Position numbers and translations under genes: made by a program. From Isochrysis galbana (Eukaryota; Haptophyta; Isochrysidales; Isochrysidaceae), in contig CM030940.1 of assembly GCA_018136815.1 (NCBI GenBank), positions 2,525,915 to 2,589,914 of the forward strand: a stretch of DNA of 64,000 nucleotides, written 5' to 3'. Each line of letters opens with the position of its first letter. Position 1 is the first letter of the stretch. This document shows positions 33,636 to 48,512 of this stretch, one piece after another. A model generated the notes under the pieces. That model was given only the letters and a program-made list of their open reading frames with translations. It did not search any database and was not told the origin of the DNA.

Positions 33636-33915
33636 CTCTGTTTCTGTTCCCATTAGTATTGTAACTATAGTTACTAACTTTATAATACCTGATATTAGGC
33701 TAATATCAGGTTTGATATCAGGTGTTATGTTGTCAAAATCTAACGACCTGATCCCCGACGTCCCATCACTGTCTCAAAATTGAGGAAATTTGAGGAGCGC
33801 GTCCTTCAGCGTCCTTCGGCGCTGCCCCGCGAGACTCGAGGTGGACTCGCGAGAGCACTGGATTTTACTCTGTAGTCCGAGCCGGAGTCCGAATTGTGTT
33901 TTGACCCTCGAGTCC

Positions 33916-37836
<3,921 letters not shown>

Positions 37837-37940
37837 TAAAGTAGAAAGTAGTGAGGATGTGTGCATGTGTGCGATACGCGATACTACACCCAGTTCGCTG
37901 GAAACGCGCTTCAAACTTCAAATTTGCTACCTTCGTCACT

Positions 37941-39251
37941 TAGCCATCCTAGCTGTGAAAAACAGCGGGTGAGGGCTAGAAAAACATTAAAAACAGCGGT
38001 TTTTGGGAATCGAAAATAAACAATAAAAAACAGTGCGAAAAACAGTGGGGCCACATATACCGCAAGGGGGCCAACTAAGTTTATACTTGGTTGACCCATG
38101 GGGGGGCACGAGCCCCCCCCTCTCTCCACTCCTCCCCTGCCATGGGGGAGGAACCACCCATCCTCCTGGCACGCCTGATGGCTTGCCAGGAGGCCACTGC
38201 CCTACTGACCCACTCCCTTCCCCACAGGCTCGCCCCATTCGCCCATCCTGGCCCCTCGTGACCAGCCCATCGCTCCAAACCCCCCTCCCCCCCTGGTCGA
38301 CAGGCAGACAGGTGCAGATTGGGGGCCCCAGAGGCTCAGGAGCGCCAGCGAGGGAGAGGCAGGGGAGGCCAGGGCCCAGCCCCAGCCTCCTCCTGGCCTC
38401 CAGGAGCCTCCAGGGGTCGCCAGGAGCAGCTGCAGGCCTGCCGCAGGCGCGCCATCGCGCGTGCCTGCAGGAGAGGGGAGAGAGAGCGCGGAGAAGGGGG
38501 TGGGCGGAGCGAGAGCTCCGCTCACCGGAAAATAGGTAAGTCCCGCACCTGTTTACAGGATAAGTCGGGGCTGAGACCGCCGCCCACTCGGAGACACAGG
38601 AGGAAGGGGGGAATGATCACCGGGGGGAGGCGCGGGCCACCGGACCATATCTAAGCCCTTCACCCCTATCCCCCTAGTAGTGCACGGGGGGAGTCGCCTT
38701 ATGGCGGGGGGAGAAGGGCCGGGGGAGTGGGGGTGTAGAAAGTTTTCCTACGTGAGTAGAAAGTAGAGGGTCCACGGCCGCGTGTGCGGTGAGACTATTA
38801 AAAGGTTTAATTTTATACCGCAAGGGGGCCTTTCCCCCCCGCGCGGAACGCCTCCGCCTCCGCTCCTCGCTCCTCCGCGTCCTGCGTCCTACGCATACGT
38901 AGGCCGCCGCCGCCGCTGCCGCTGCCCTCTCTCCTCCCCTCGTCCGATGGCGAGCCGCTATCGGTGTTCACAACCCCAAGCCCACGCACGCGTCGCGATC
39001 CGCGCGCGGTGTGGTGTGGTGGTGGTGGCCGCTGTCCCGCGCGCACGCCGCGCTCGAGCGCGCCTGATCCTGCGCGCTGCGCGCACGCGCGCACGCCGCG
39101 CTCGCGCGCGCCGCGCACGGGCGGTCCCCAGCCCCAGCCCCACTCTAAAAAAACAGTGGCATAAATGGAGGGCGTTTGAAAAACAGTGAAAAACATTGTT
39201 TTTGGCCTCCGAAAAAAAACACTGTTTCTGTCTTTCACGGCTAGGTTAGCC
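37941..39251. mobile_element. TIR element with CTAGC-GTGAAA ends, itself interrupted
   Basis: The left end TAGCCATCCTAGCTGTGAAA (then AACAG) and the right end, read on the minus strand as GGCTAACCTAGCCGTGAAAG (then ACAG), form terminal inverted repeats of about 25 bp. The interior near both ends is rich in AAAAACAGT repeats. A complete hairpin-headed element (38073-38813 plus its TSD) lies inside; without it this element is about 550 bp. It sits just upstream of the truncated kinase, and no transposase is encoded. Confidence 0.7.
38073..38813 (+). mobile_element. Hairpin-headed LINE-mobilised element with perfect 17-bp TSD
   Basis: It is flanked by TATACCGCAAGGGGGCC at 38056-38072 and 38814-38830. 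The 5' hairpin AACTAAGT-TTAT-ACTTGGTT is at 38073-38092, with ATGG at 38098. Its downstream stem-loop at 38162-38193 has different sequence from other copies but the same form: CCTCCTGGCA/TGCCAGGAGG outside, GCC/GGC inside, loop TGAT. The tail is AAAAGGTTTAATT. A GGTAAG plus CACCTGTTTACAG block near 38533 resembles a small intron and recurs in the 10 kb and 31 kb copies. Confidence 0.87.
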
Positions 39252-39589
39252 ATTTGCTTGTACTAATTACACCGCTGGCGCTGGGAATTGATTACTGAGC
39301 TCTTTACTCTTTACTCGTCAAAAGGGTTAGTAATCGAGCCCGGAGCGCGTCTGCTGCTGTCTACAAACCCTGGCTACCAAGCTCAGGTCGTTTGCCTTCA
39401 TTTGGTACCCCTCGTTTCCAAATACGCGATGTGTCGGTACAAAAAAAACTTATTGTATTTGAGCAAGGGCACCCACCTCATAGTGCTCAACCATGTCTAT
39501 AAATGGAATGGCGGCTGATGATGTAGTACGCAAGCGATTGCAATGGATAATAAGAAAGTTGGACGATAACTTTAAAAAATTCATCTTAC

Positions 39590-39712
39590 CTCCTCAATCT
39601 CCTCCTCACTCTCGTCCTCCTCCTCCTCGCTCTCCTCCTCGCTGACGTCGCTGGCGTCACTGCCGCCGTTCCAGTCGTCTTCCGAGTCGTCGGTCTCCTC
39701 CTGGTGCTGCAT
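39590..39712 (-). CDS. Acidic first exon, gene unassigned
   Basis: ATG 39712 opens 41 codons (MQHQEETDDSEDDWNGGSDA, then Ser/Glu runs) ending GAG GAG at a consensus GTAAGA donor. It could be the first exon of the kinase gene downstream on the same strand, but I found no following exon in phase, and no kinase N-lobe between here and 37836. It may belong to another gene. Confidence 0.35.
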
Positions 39713-39984
39713 TTCGATGGACGAGCAAGGAAGAAGAGGAAACGTTGGGTAGTAGGTGAGGAAGGGCAGGAGGAAGGGCAGGAAGGGCGCCCAATTTTTT
39801 TGTGGAAGAAACGTTAGAGGCGAGCACCATGCCGATCTACCGTATCAGGGGTGCTCGCGGGGGGGCTCATGGTAGGGTGAGAGTGAGGGAAAGGAGACCA
39901 AATGAAGGCAAGCCGCCTCCCAAGCTAGAAGCTGGTAGCTCGGATAGTAATAGTAAACTCAAGGCTCAAGGCGGACAAGGACAC

Positions 39985-40620
39985 AATGACTCTATCGTCA
40001 GTAAACTGTAAACTGATATAGGGTCATGGAGTGCGCGCCGCTCCCCTCCCCCTCCCCCCCTCTGCCGCCGACCCCTCTGAGATGGACGACCTACTCACTA
40101 CTCATGCACAAGACGAGTTGGACGTTGCCACACACCACACATCCAATTGGCGACGGAGAGGAGGAACAGTTTAACAGTCTGCGGCGGGAGGCGGGAGGCG
40201 CGGTTGGAGGAGGCCAGGATGGGAAGCAGATGGGCTCCACTTCAGCTCCAGAGATGGAGGCGGGATGACGAGGTTAGGTGACGACAAGCGCGACGACGGA
40301 GCGGACATTTTTGTAGCAAGCGTGAGCGAGGATGAGAGGGCGAGGTTGGATGTCGTGTTGTGGTAGTTGATAGTTGAGTGTTAAGATTGTGAAACAGGGA
40401 CGAGAACGCGGTAAACGGGGTGAGAACGCGAACGAGAACGAGGGACGAGGACGAGAGGCTACCAGGACCGATCGGACGAAAAGATACCGAAAGACAACGG
40501 CAGACGCACCAGACTCACGCCAACACTCTCAACACTAACATCTAACATATCTTCAGATTATCTTCGCCACGGACCGACAGAGAGAGAACAAACAAGGAAG
40601 ACCGACAGAGAGAGACAATC
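39985..40620 (+). mobile_element. Hairpin-headed element, diverged copy
   Basis: CTATCGTCAGTAAACTG and AACTGATATAG precede GGGTC and ATGGAGTGCGCGCC at 40026, an expanded version of the CTATCAG hairpin. An 80-codon Pro/Gly-rich frame starts there. The 3' half (40380-40570), with GAACGAGAACGAGGGACGAG, is the inverse counterpart of 24590-24720. The border is approximate and no TSD was found. Confidence 0.55.
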
Positions 40621-40627
40621 AATCACT

Positions 40628-42193
40628 CTAAAGCCTACAATCATACCGCCTCACGAGGCGACCTCTTGCACATCCTTGTATGCGTATTGCAGCGCGCCGT
40701 CGGTCTATGCGGCGACGTTGTGCATTGCAATACCAGCTCGAGACTGCCATCGCAAGTGCAAGGCGTTGCTTCTCCCTCGTCAAGCGTACTGGAAATCGAT
40801 CCTCGTCCACGTCTCCATCACACTCCAATTGCGAACTTATGACATCATTGCCGACAAGAGTAGACATTCCTTCGTCCACCCTTGGGCGACGCTTCCCTGA
40901 CAAGCACCGATCGGCTCCCGTGCAGCAGCATTGATCACGTTGCAATGATAGAACGCGCACCTCGTGCATCAATACCTCCAGCTTTGTTCTCGTGCTCTGC
41001 TCAGCAACTAGGAACTCGTGGCACGGGTCAAGCGCTGCGTCTGCCATCACAGGCCGTGCCGCCTCACACATGTGTGCATCCTTCGGCACCTCATCTAACG
41101 AGACCAACTTTTCCTTGAGCACAGCGGCATCTCTCACTGCAGCTTCTCGACTATCAAACGCAATCTTATAGTCGGCCTCCGCGAGCTCCGCTCTCTCAAG
41201 AGCATGGAGTCGCTCGGTAGCTGCCGTTTGAAGTGCTGCGCGTAACTCGCCATTTCGGACTATCACGCGCCTTGCGATTTCCCTCTCCTTGAGGAGAGCC
41301 CCCTTTGCCTGCGTGGCATGCACCTCAGAGACCACGAGTTCATTAGTCATAACGCGAGCCGCTATCTCGGCGGCTTCTGCTCGGGCCGTGGCATCCGCGA
41401 GTTCCTTCATCGCATTTTTTCGTTCGATCACCTCGGCAAATCTGTGGGCCCAAGCCTTGTTGAGGGGTGCCTGAAAAAGCCTTGTAGCACCTTCAGTGGG
41501 AGGCGACCTCAATCCTTCGAGCTCTCCTGCATCGCCGTGCGCAGACGTTTCCTCTTCCGTAGTCGTGAGAGAAAGCCCGTCCATGCCAACTTGCTGCATG
41601 CGGTCTGCGCACGTGATGAAGGGCGGGCCACAAATGGCATCAAGATCCTCCATCCACAGTTGTGAATCTTCACTGAGCTCCAGTGGTGTGCTAGCTTGTG
41701 GAGTTGGGGGAGCATCCGACCACTCATCGTCTAGGCTTGAAGAATCGACCATCTCGCGTGTCGCAGTGAAGTTTGGACGCGCTGCTGTCAAAGCAGCTAT
41801 CGATGGAACTCTCGTAAGCAGCCCAATCGTTGGGTGGGAGCACAAGGTTCCGGTATCGGAGGCATGGGAGTCAGCATTTGCGGTCTCGGGCCCTGGTTTC
41901 CAGGCGACTTTCCTTGACTTCGCAGGTTCTGCCTTTGGAGCGGTGGCGCAGCGTAGGGGCCCTCGATTCTGAAGCGTCGGCGCACTCCTTGGCCTGAGAG
42001 GGAGTCTGCGTGGCTTGTCCTCGAGTTGTTGAAGATGCGGCGAGCTCCGCCTTTGCGCTCGTATTACCGATTGAGAAACCTCGGTGGATGTGGCCAATCT
42101 CGTGGCGGCGCGTGTTGCGGCTGCCTCGGCCTGTGCGCGCCGCATCTTGGCGCGCTCCAGGTTGCGTGGAGGGCTGGGAGGCGGGAACAGCAT
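40628..42193 (-). CDS. IQ-motif coiled-coil protein of unknown function
   Basis: A single open frame of 521 aa starts at ATG 42193 (MLFPPPSPPRNLERAKMRRA). The first 250 residues are basic, then Ser/Pro-rich, without a domain. Residues about 270-400 form a long heptad-like coiled coil (KNAMKELADATARAEAAEIA, ELRAALQTAATERLHALERA). The C-terminus carries an IQ motif, AAIRIQGCARGRLVRR, preceded by a weaker copy (LAMAVSSWYCNAQRRR). IQ motifs bind calmodulin, so a calmodulin-linked cytoskeletal or ciliary role is possible but not shown. Frame length and even composition support a real gene. Confidence 0.7.
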   Translation of the reverse strand: MLFPPPSPPRNLERAKMRRAQAEAAATRAATRLATSTEVSQSVIRAQRRSSPHLQQLEDKPRRLPLRPRSAPTLQNRGPLRCATAPKAEPAKSRKVAWKPGPETANADSHASDTGTLCSHPTIGLLTRVPSIAALTAARPNFTATREMVDSSSLDDEWSDAPPTPQASTPLELSEDSQLWMEDLDAICGPPFITCADRMQQVGMDGLSLTTTEEETSAHGDAGELEGLRSPPTEGATRLFQAPLNKAWAHRFAEVIERKNAMKELADATARAEAAEIAARVMTNELVVSEVHATQAKGALLKEREIARRVIVRNGELRAALQTAATERLHALERAELAEADYKIAFDSREAAVRDAAVLKEKLVSLDEVPKDAHMCEAARPVMADAALDPCHEFLVAEQSTRTKLEVLMHEVRVLSLQRDQCCCTGADRCLSGKRRPRVDEGMSTLVGNDVISSQLECDGDVDEDRFPVRLTREKQRLALAMAVSSWYCNAQRRRIDRRRAAIRIQGCARGRLVRRYDCRL

Positions 42194-42854
42194 GCGAGCC
42201 AAGTGGCAGGTAAACCGGAGCTGGACCCAGTGTTTTTCACAGCAGGTATAAGCTTCAGCATCATCGGTACTCCTACCCGGGTGTGAACAGTTGAAAAGTA
42301 CAACATTTAAAGGGGGTTTGTAGCACTCTGGGTCGGGGGTGAGCGCTCTGCGTTACCTCACAGTTCTGGTAGCACCATCGGCATGAACCCAAGTCGATGG
42401 AACCTTTTGTACAGCCGCTCCCCGTCGTCCTCGTTGATCGATGCCAGCTTCGACATTCGACATCGGCATCTTCGAGCTAGCGTAAGCGTAATGCGTAATG
42501 CGTAACATGTAACATCCAACATCCTTGATCCTTGTTGATTTGAACCTTGAACGTTGCTGAACCGCCCTTGCTTCACGTTAAACGCGTGTGCCTCTTCTCT
42601 CGGGGTATCTAGAGCCTCAGCGTATCTTAGACTGACCTCTTGAATGCTTGGTGCTTGGGGTTGGGGTTGGGTTTGTGCTAAGATAGTACGCCGGTGCACA
42701 GGGGCAGGGGCAGGGGCAGGGGCTCGTATAGTGGATAGTGGTGTACGTTATCTCTTACTCTTATCTCTTGCACTCTCACTCTTAAGCGGCTGCAGGAAGC
42801 ACCTTTATTGAAGGTGAGTGAAGGTGCTTTGCGACAGTTGACAGTTGACAGTTG
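42194..42854. other. Intergenic
   Basis: It contains a GGGGCA tandem at 42701-42722 and short direct repeats (ATGCGTAA, CAGTTGA). No genes were seen. Confidence 0.4.
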
Positions 42855-43097
42855 AGTGCTCTGAGCTCCATACATTACGATAAATGGCATGTTCGTTCCA
42901 TTATAATTATAGTAGTTAGTAGTATATATATACTATATACTGATTACTGATACTGTCGTAAATACACCCCGTCGTCGAGGTAACTGCGACATGCACATGC
43001 ACATGCATTGGGAATATAGTATATATATACTACTAACTACTATAATTATAATGGAACGAACATGCCATTTATCGTAATGTATGGAGCTCAGAGCACT
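42855..43097. repeat. Perfect long palindrome, 84-bp arms, 75-bp spacer
   Basis: The left arm 42855-42938 and right arm 43014-43097 are exact reverse complements, running from AGTGCTCTGAGCTCCATACA to the AT-rich TAGTATATATATACTATAT centre. Imperfect pairing continues outward (CTCTTAAGCGGC on one side, GCCGCTTAAGAG on the other). Perfect arms imply a recent origin or gene conversion. It could be a foldback transposon or a source of a long RNA hairpin. Confidence 0.93.
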
Positions 43098-43140
43098 TCG
43101 CACTTCGCCGCTTAAGAGTTAAGAGATATAAGGTATTAGG

Positions 43141-43800
43141 TCGCGTTCCGTCGAAAGAGGACCATGCGAACAGTGTTTTATTTTTTTACATCCCCTAAGT
43201 AAGGTGTACTTATTTATTTTGATATACTAGTAATCCCCCCCCCTGCCTCATCTACCCTGCGAACATTTTCACTACTAGAGCGTCTAAAAATAAAGCATAG
43301 TACAACAAAAATGCAACACCGGGGCGAGAGTAGTAGCGGACGTACGGCTAACTAAATGTGTGGAGCTCTCGGGTGCTATGCCGCAGAAGCGGCACGTCGG
43401 GTCGTCCGCGAATCTGTTCGCCGTCGCTATCCTCCTATGGAGGGTTTGTTTGAAATGCATATATGAGTCCCGCGGTGTTAGAAAGTTGTACTTGTAGAGT
43501 TGTGATATCTGTCCCCATTTCCCCGCGAGGGCCGGTATTCTCTTTTCCCATCTTCAGGTGGACTTTTGTCTTCTCGTTTTTCTCATTGCGAGAAATGCTT
43601 TGGTTAGTGTCTTCACGTTTATGTCTTCCAGCGTTCGTCGCGTGCCCTTAACCGTGTATTCTTGTGGTATTGGTATTGGGTAGGCCGTTTCGGCCGGCCC
43701 GTCGTACGCTCGTCCCCACTTAAGCGGGGCGTATAGCTCGTCCTTCGACGGTTATGGGTTTGATTTGTCGTATATATGGGGCTCGCCCATAACGTTAAGC
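43141..43800 (-). mobile_element. LINE ORF2 C-terminal fragment and tail, degenerate
   Basis: On the minus strand one frame with two internal stops reads KWGRAYDGPAETAYPIPIPQ, TLEDINVKTLTKAFLAM, KWGQISQLYKYNFL, YMHFKQTLHRRIATANRF and CRFCGIAPESSTHL. This is homologous to 18446-18600, including the zinc-knuckle region. The 3' end (low coordinates) finishes CTTTCGACGGAACGCGAC on the minus strand, the same tail as at 16498 and 14907. Confidence 0.8.
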
Positions 43801-44564
43801 TTGACTTCGTGGTACTCTTCTCCCCTGTGTACAAAGTACAAAGTATCTAAGCTCTTTGTCGACCCATATGTCCCCTAAGCTGTGTGCGTCCGGGGTTCCT
43901 GAGGGGCTAACTCATGTTCCTCCTGAGTGGGGGCTGAGGCGCTAGATTTTATGAAATATTCTAATTATGTGATGATTTCACGTTGTCTAGCGTCTAGCAC
44001 TAGCACAAGCACACCAGGGTCGGCGCCACGGTAGGCCGAGAAGAAAGAGCGAGGAGCGTTGCCCTCTCTGTCTCCGGCGAACTTGACATCGACCGCTAGC
44101 GCATCAACTGGGAATAACTGATGAGGAGTCGACCATGCCGAATCCATTTTGTTCCCTGCCGGCTGCCGGGCATGGCTATTGCTATTGCTACTCCGCCGTC
44201 TGGGTCCCTGCTGATGATGGAGGGGGGTCCAGAGCAGCGAGAACCGAGAGATTCCACTTTCCTGTTGGCCCCGAGGTGCTAGCCGTCAGCGCAGTGATGT
44301 CACCTAAGAAGACAAGCGGATGCCGGGCTCTACCTTTTCACATCGGGAATCGGGCTACAGTCTACAGTGAGAGAATGTGGAGTGTGGCGACGAACTTCAA
44401 TATGCTCTGACGGTTTGTATCATCCTGGAAAGCCAAGAATATAGGTCCACAAGGATATGCCCAGAACATTCACTACAGAACAACCAGGATGGATAGCAAA
44501 AGAGCTAGGATCATCACGAGGAGCCATCATGCCACCCCGTTGGCTCACTCACCTTCGCCCGAGC
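43801..44564. other. Intergenic, 3' flank of the phosphate transporter
   Basis: No coding pattern was recognised. Confidence 0.4.
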
Positions 44565-46412
44565 TTAGAGTGCCGAGGAGTTGCAAAACGCCACAGTCGG
44601 AAAGATAGTCTCGTTGACGTATTGATAATTGAGTGGCTTTTGCATTGCGATGTACTCGCCACAGGAGTGCTGGAGGAAGATGGCTTGGGGCGTATTGGGA
44701 GAATCAATCGAACCTGCGAGGGGAGCCTGGACTCCCTGTGCGACGATGAGTCCAGCACTGATGCCTGCAATGATGAGAGTGATGATCCAGCCAACAGCTG
44801 TCTTAAGAAGGATCCACTTGTTGACACCCTTGGCACCCTCGAGCAAACCAACTCCGGTGGTGGAACCAACTTGGCAGTGCGTAGTCGAAAGTGGGAGGCC
44901 AATGTACGAGCCAATGACAATGACAGTTGCCGTGCTCAGCTCCATTGAAAAGCCGCGCGCGGGCGTAATCACAGCCAGCTTGACGCCGATGGCCCGCATG
45001 ATCTTATATCCGTACAGGCTAACGCCAATGCCAATGCCCGCGCCACCAAGCGCGAGGATCCAGTACGCATCATCACCGAGGTTAGGTTTAGAGACAATGA
45101 CTCCGTCCCTGTAAGCGGCGAAGATGGCCATGAATGGGCCAATTGCATTTGCGACGTCATTTGCGCCGTGGGCGAACGAGACACAGATGGCGGTGAAGAT
45201 CTGCACATAGCGGAACACTGCCTCGGTCTTGGGGTCGAACTTCTCGGCATTCGCATAGAGTGCCTTGAGCGTTTCTGTCGCAGCGTCGCCTTCAACAACC
45301 TCATGGATATTCTTGTTGAGGGAGTAGAGGCAGGTGTTCTTCACATTCGCGCATGTCTTGGCCATACCAGTGGTTTCATCCACGGTAGCTTCGCGCTCCT
45401 CCTTCACGGCTTGTTGGGACTTCGCTTTGGCGGCCGCAGCAGCGATTCCCTCGTCTGAGAATTCTTCATCGATCTTACGGCGCATGACGCCCAAAACGGG
45501 GAGGAAGAGAAGGGCAATAAGAAGGCCGAAACCACACGCGAAGGCAAATGCAATCCAGCCATCGACGTGACCGCCAGTGCCGTGGCATATCCAGATCTTG
45601 TATCCCTTGGGGCAGATCTTCTTTGAAATGCCCTTCGACAGAACGAAGAAGCAGTTGATCCACACGGCGAACCAGATGAGCACCGGATAGGTCTTAATTG
45701 CGCGACTGTATGAGTTCGACGAGCGGAGCACGACGGTGCGCACAATCCCAAAAATCAAGGCCGCGATGATGCCTGAGACCACGGGTGAGATGATCCACGA
45801 GAGTACAATGCCAAGGATGCCGCCGGGGATGTAGAGCTTGTCAGCCCCCGACTTCTTGTACCAGATGACACACCCGGATCCCTTCGTCACGATTGCCATG
45901 CCAACGAGGCCACCGCATGTTGAGTGAGTGGTGGACACGGGCATCTCAAGGTAAGATGCGAGGAGGAGCCAGATGCCAACGGCGCCAATGACGCAGAGAT
46001 TACCATACATGAGGATGGCGGCGTCCATGTACGACCCAGTGTAGCAGTTCGTGTCTGCAATTCCCTTACGGATGGTCTCCGCAACGTTGGAGCCCGCAAG
46101 CACTGCGCCAAGGAATTCAAAGATGACGGCCAGTCCGCATGCCTGCTTCAGGGTCAAGGCCTTGGAGCCAACAGACGTGGCGAAGGAATTGGCGACATCG
46201 TTTGCGCCGATACCACAGGAACAGAAGAAGGCAGTGATCACACCGAAGACCATAATCCAAGCGTACCTGCATGAGGCAGCCAGTGAGGAGCGTGAGCAGC
46301 AGTCACAAGCAAGCGGCGGGAACGCCTTGCATGCAAGCTACGTTGCGGCCAGCAGGAAGTAACAGAAGAAAGCTACTCACTCGGTGAGCGGGTCCATCGT
46401 TGTGTAGGCCAT
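44565..46412 (-). CDS. PiT-family phosphate transporter (PHO4 domain)
   Basis: The exons are 46412-46381 and 46266-44565, with a 114-bp GT-AG intron (phase 2), giving 577 aa. PiT proteins (SLC20, PHO89) take up inorganic phosphate with a cation across the plasma membrane. The two family signatures are present and symmetrical: GANDVANSFATSVG at residues 31-44 and GANDVANAIGPFMA near residue 377. PVSTTHSTCGG and PLSTTHCQVGS are the matching downstream motifs of each half. About ten to twelve hydrophobic segments flank a central hydrophilic loop with KIDEEFSDEG and an Ala/Lys/Glu-rich part. The C-terminal 50 residues are probably extracellular (QHSCGEYIAMQKPLNYQY). The tiny first exon encodes MAYTTMDPLTE; without it the next ATG would cut the first helix. 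Confidence 0.96.
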
Positions 46413-46986
46413 CGTGGACGGGTCGCTCGAGAGGATGGAGTGCTGACACGGACGGCGATGACGATGCCTTGTTTGCCGGGCCGGGGAGCGTGACGCTTGG
46501 CTATTGATTTCTCGATTCCCCCCCCCCCGTCCCCCTCTTGACCCCCTCCCGCCCCCCCCGCCCTCCCCCCGCGCGACTGTCTAGGAGTATTCCCTCACTG
46601 TGTTTTCTCTTGTCCCGACGGCCGCCTCTTTCTCGCTCGCCGACGGGCAGTGGCAGTGGGGGGGGGAGGGGGGAGTGGATGGAAGAGGTAAGGGTAAGGG
46701 CGAAAAGAGATAAATAAAAATGAATAAATGAAGACAAGGAGATGAAGGATGAAGGATGAAGGGTAGGAATTTGAATCTTCAAATCATTACTGATTTACGG
46801 AATACAATTCCGGATAAAGGTGCCCAGCTTCGTAGGATAACTCCTATGTTGTGTAGGATGTAGGATGAAATTGTCAAGGCCGCAATAACCGTCAACCGTT
46901 AACTCATGCGCTTGATTGATGTGGGTGTTGGTTGGGGTTGGGGTTAGGGGCTGAAACTTGGTTTCTAATTCTAAGTCCATCTCATC
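46413..46986. other. Intergenic with poly-C and poly-G runs
   Basis: This is presumably the promoter side of the phosphate transporter. It has CCCCCCCC blocks at 46518-46570 and AT-rich sequence at 46700-46800. No gene was seen. Confidence 0.4.
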
Positions 46987-47011
46987 GCAACTAACTTTAT
47001 CGTCAGTTGCC

Positions 47012-47433
47012 ATGGAGCGCCCCGGCGCGCCCCTCCTCTCCTTCGGCCCCCCCGCCGCGGGAGCCCCCACAGTGCCCATGGAGCAGTCGCTGGCGAAGCG
47101 ACCGCGTCCCCCACCGGAGGCCGAGCAGGTGAGCGCGACCCTCGTCGTGCCACACGGCTTGTGGCCCCGGCGGCGGGTATTACCAACAACAAAGATGAAT
47201 TTGTTGAAAAATACCGCCGCAATGGTGAGTTCGGACAATGGAGGCTTGCTTCAGCGCAACATTTTTGGTTACCCGACTAAGCGCGCAGCACTCCGTGGTG
47301 CGAAAATGCGGCATTTTAAATGCGCGAGAATCAACTTCAACTTCAGAAAGATATGGAAAAGGCAATGCAACAAGGCAAGATTGAGGAATACATGCACATG
47401 CGCGATGTTATCTCGACTGAGCTGCGCGTCTGA
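47012..47433 (+). CDS. Possible small multi-exon gene starting at a hairpin-ATGG site
   Basis: The hairpin GCAACT...AGTTGC (46987-47010) directly precedes ATGGAGCGCCCCGG at 47012. Exon 1 encodes MERPGAPLLSFGPPAAGAPT and ends EAEQ at a GTGAGC donor (47129). Two further coding-like pieces follow in other frames: NNKDEFVEKYRRNGEFGQW (about 47187-47245) and LQKDMEKAMQQGKIEEYMHM with RDVISTELRV, ending at TGA 47431-47433. The exon joins could not be made to agree in phase, so this may be a decayed gene or an element carrying host exons. Confidence 0.35.
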
Positions 47434-47606
47434 TTTGGCTGCTAAGCGTTCACCACATTGGTGTGTATAATTGTTAGGGCTTGGTAAAGGTTTTGTGCCC
47501 GAACCCGAACCCCCAACCAAAGTTTCGTGCAAAAGTTTTGCAAAAGTTTTGCGGCAAAAAGTGTCAAAATTGCACGCGTCACGCGTCCCCCTCAAGGTAT
47601 TTTTAG

Positions 47607-48110
47607 CAACTATTAGTAAACTGATAGGGTCATGGACCGCGCGCCCCCTCCGCCTCCCTCTCCCTCCCCCGCTGCCGCGGCCCTCGCCGCGCTGGATCAA
47701 GTACTGACGAATTGGGATGGCCCATAGGGCCTGAGGGCAATGAGGAAGGAGGCAGACCGGCGGCAGGCGCGGCGGAGGAGACGACTTCGGAGACGCTGAC
47801 GGGCTGAGGCCCGTCAGCATAGGAAGGCGGGCAGGCGGGCTTGAGCGAGGGCGAGGACGGCGGCGAGAGCGACATCGAGCGAGAGGCGAGAGGCGAGGGT
47901 GAGTGAGAGGAGGGCTGTGTTGGCAGGGGCTGGCGAGGCGAGGAGAGTTTGTAGGGTACGAGTGTTACGAGAGCGAGAGCGACGAGAGCGAGAGCGACGG
48001 ATGACGACTGACGACAAGACGTCGGATCCAACGATGCTGCGACACCGACTCACGAACACACTAGAATCATTCGCCCAAACCAAGCAAAACATGAAATAAC
48101 CGAGACCCCA
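47607..48110 (+). mobile_element. Hairpin-headed element, CTATTAG subgroup
   Basis: The hairpin CTATTAG-TAAA-CTGATAG is at 47610-47627 and ATGGACCGCGCGCC at 47632, opening a 31-codon Pro/Ala-rich frame. A further stem, GCTGACGGGC / GCCCGTCAGC, lies at 47797-47818. The 3' half has repeated GAGAGCGA blocks like the 39985 copy. The right border is uncertain because a gypsy remnant follows. Confidence 0.6.
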
Positions 48111-48512
48111 CATCGCCGGTAACTCAAACACGTCGCGAGAGACAGAGAGAGAGAGCGAGAGAGAGAGAGAATCCGCAGCGACGGTCGGAGCGTGTCTTCG
48201 CTTTGGATTTTCCCACCAAGGCGGAAAGTCGAAGAGGAACGTTATGTCGCGCAACCACGGCGATCACATTGGATACAGATCGCAGCGAGGTATCCTTGCA
48301 ATCGAAGAAATCTTGCTGTTGAGCGTGGACCTTCTAGACGTTTCTATCGAGCAACCCCGAGTAGCAACCAAGGGAGGAGAAAACCAAAAACCAACGGGAC
48401 CAAGGGCTTCCATGCAACTTGCATCAAGGGGAAAGATAACCCAAAACCAAAGCAGCGAATCTAAATCAATCTCCAAGGGGAGATGGCAAACCAAGGACCA
48501 AGGAGAAAGATT

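Larger units (their letters stand above)
32174..33780. mobile_element. TIR-flanked composite element
   Basis: The ends are inverted repeats: TCTCAAAACAGTGATGGGAC on the left, and on the opposite strand TTTTGAGACAGTGATGGGAC on the right. Both are followed by several CTGATATCAGG palindromes (32200-32262 and 33688-33755). Inside are a BED-like zinc-finger ORF and a Ty3/gypsy pol fragment. Either the element captured these or they inserted into it; a full transposase is missing. Confidence 0.6.

Noticed and set aside
44565..46253. Phosphate transporter starting at the first ATG of the long exon (MVFGV)
   Set aside because: This would cut the first membrane helix; the small upstream exon 46381-46412 joins in phase with good GT-AG sites and supplies MAYTTMDPLTEYAWI.
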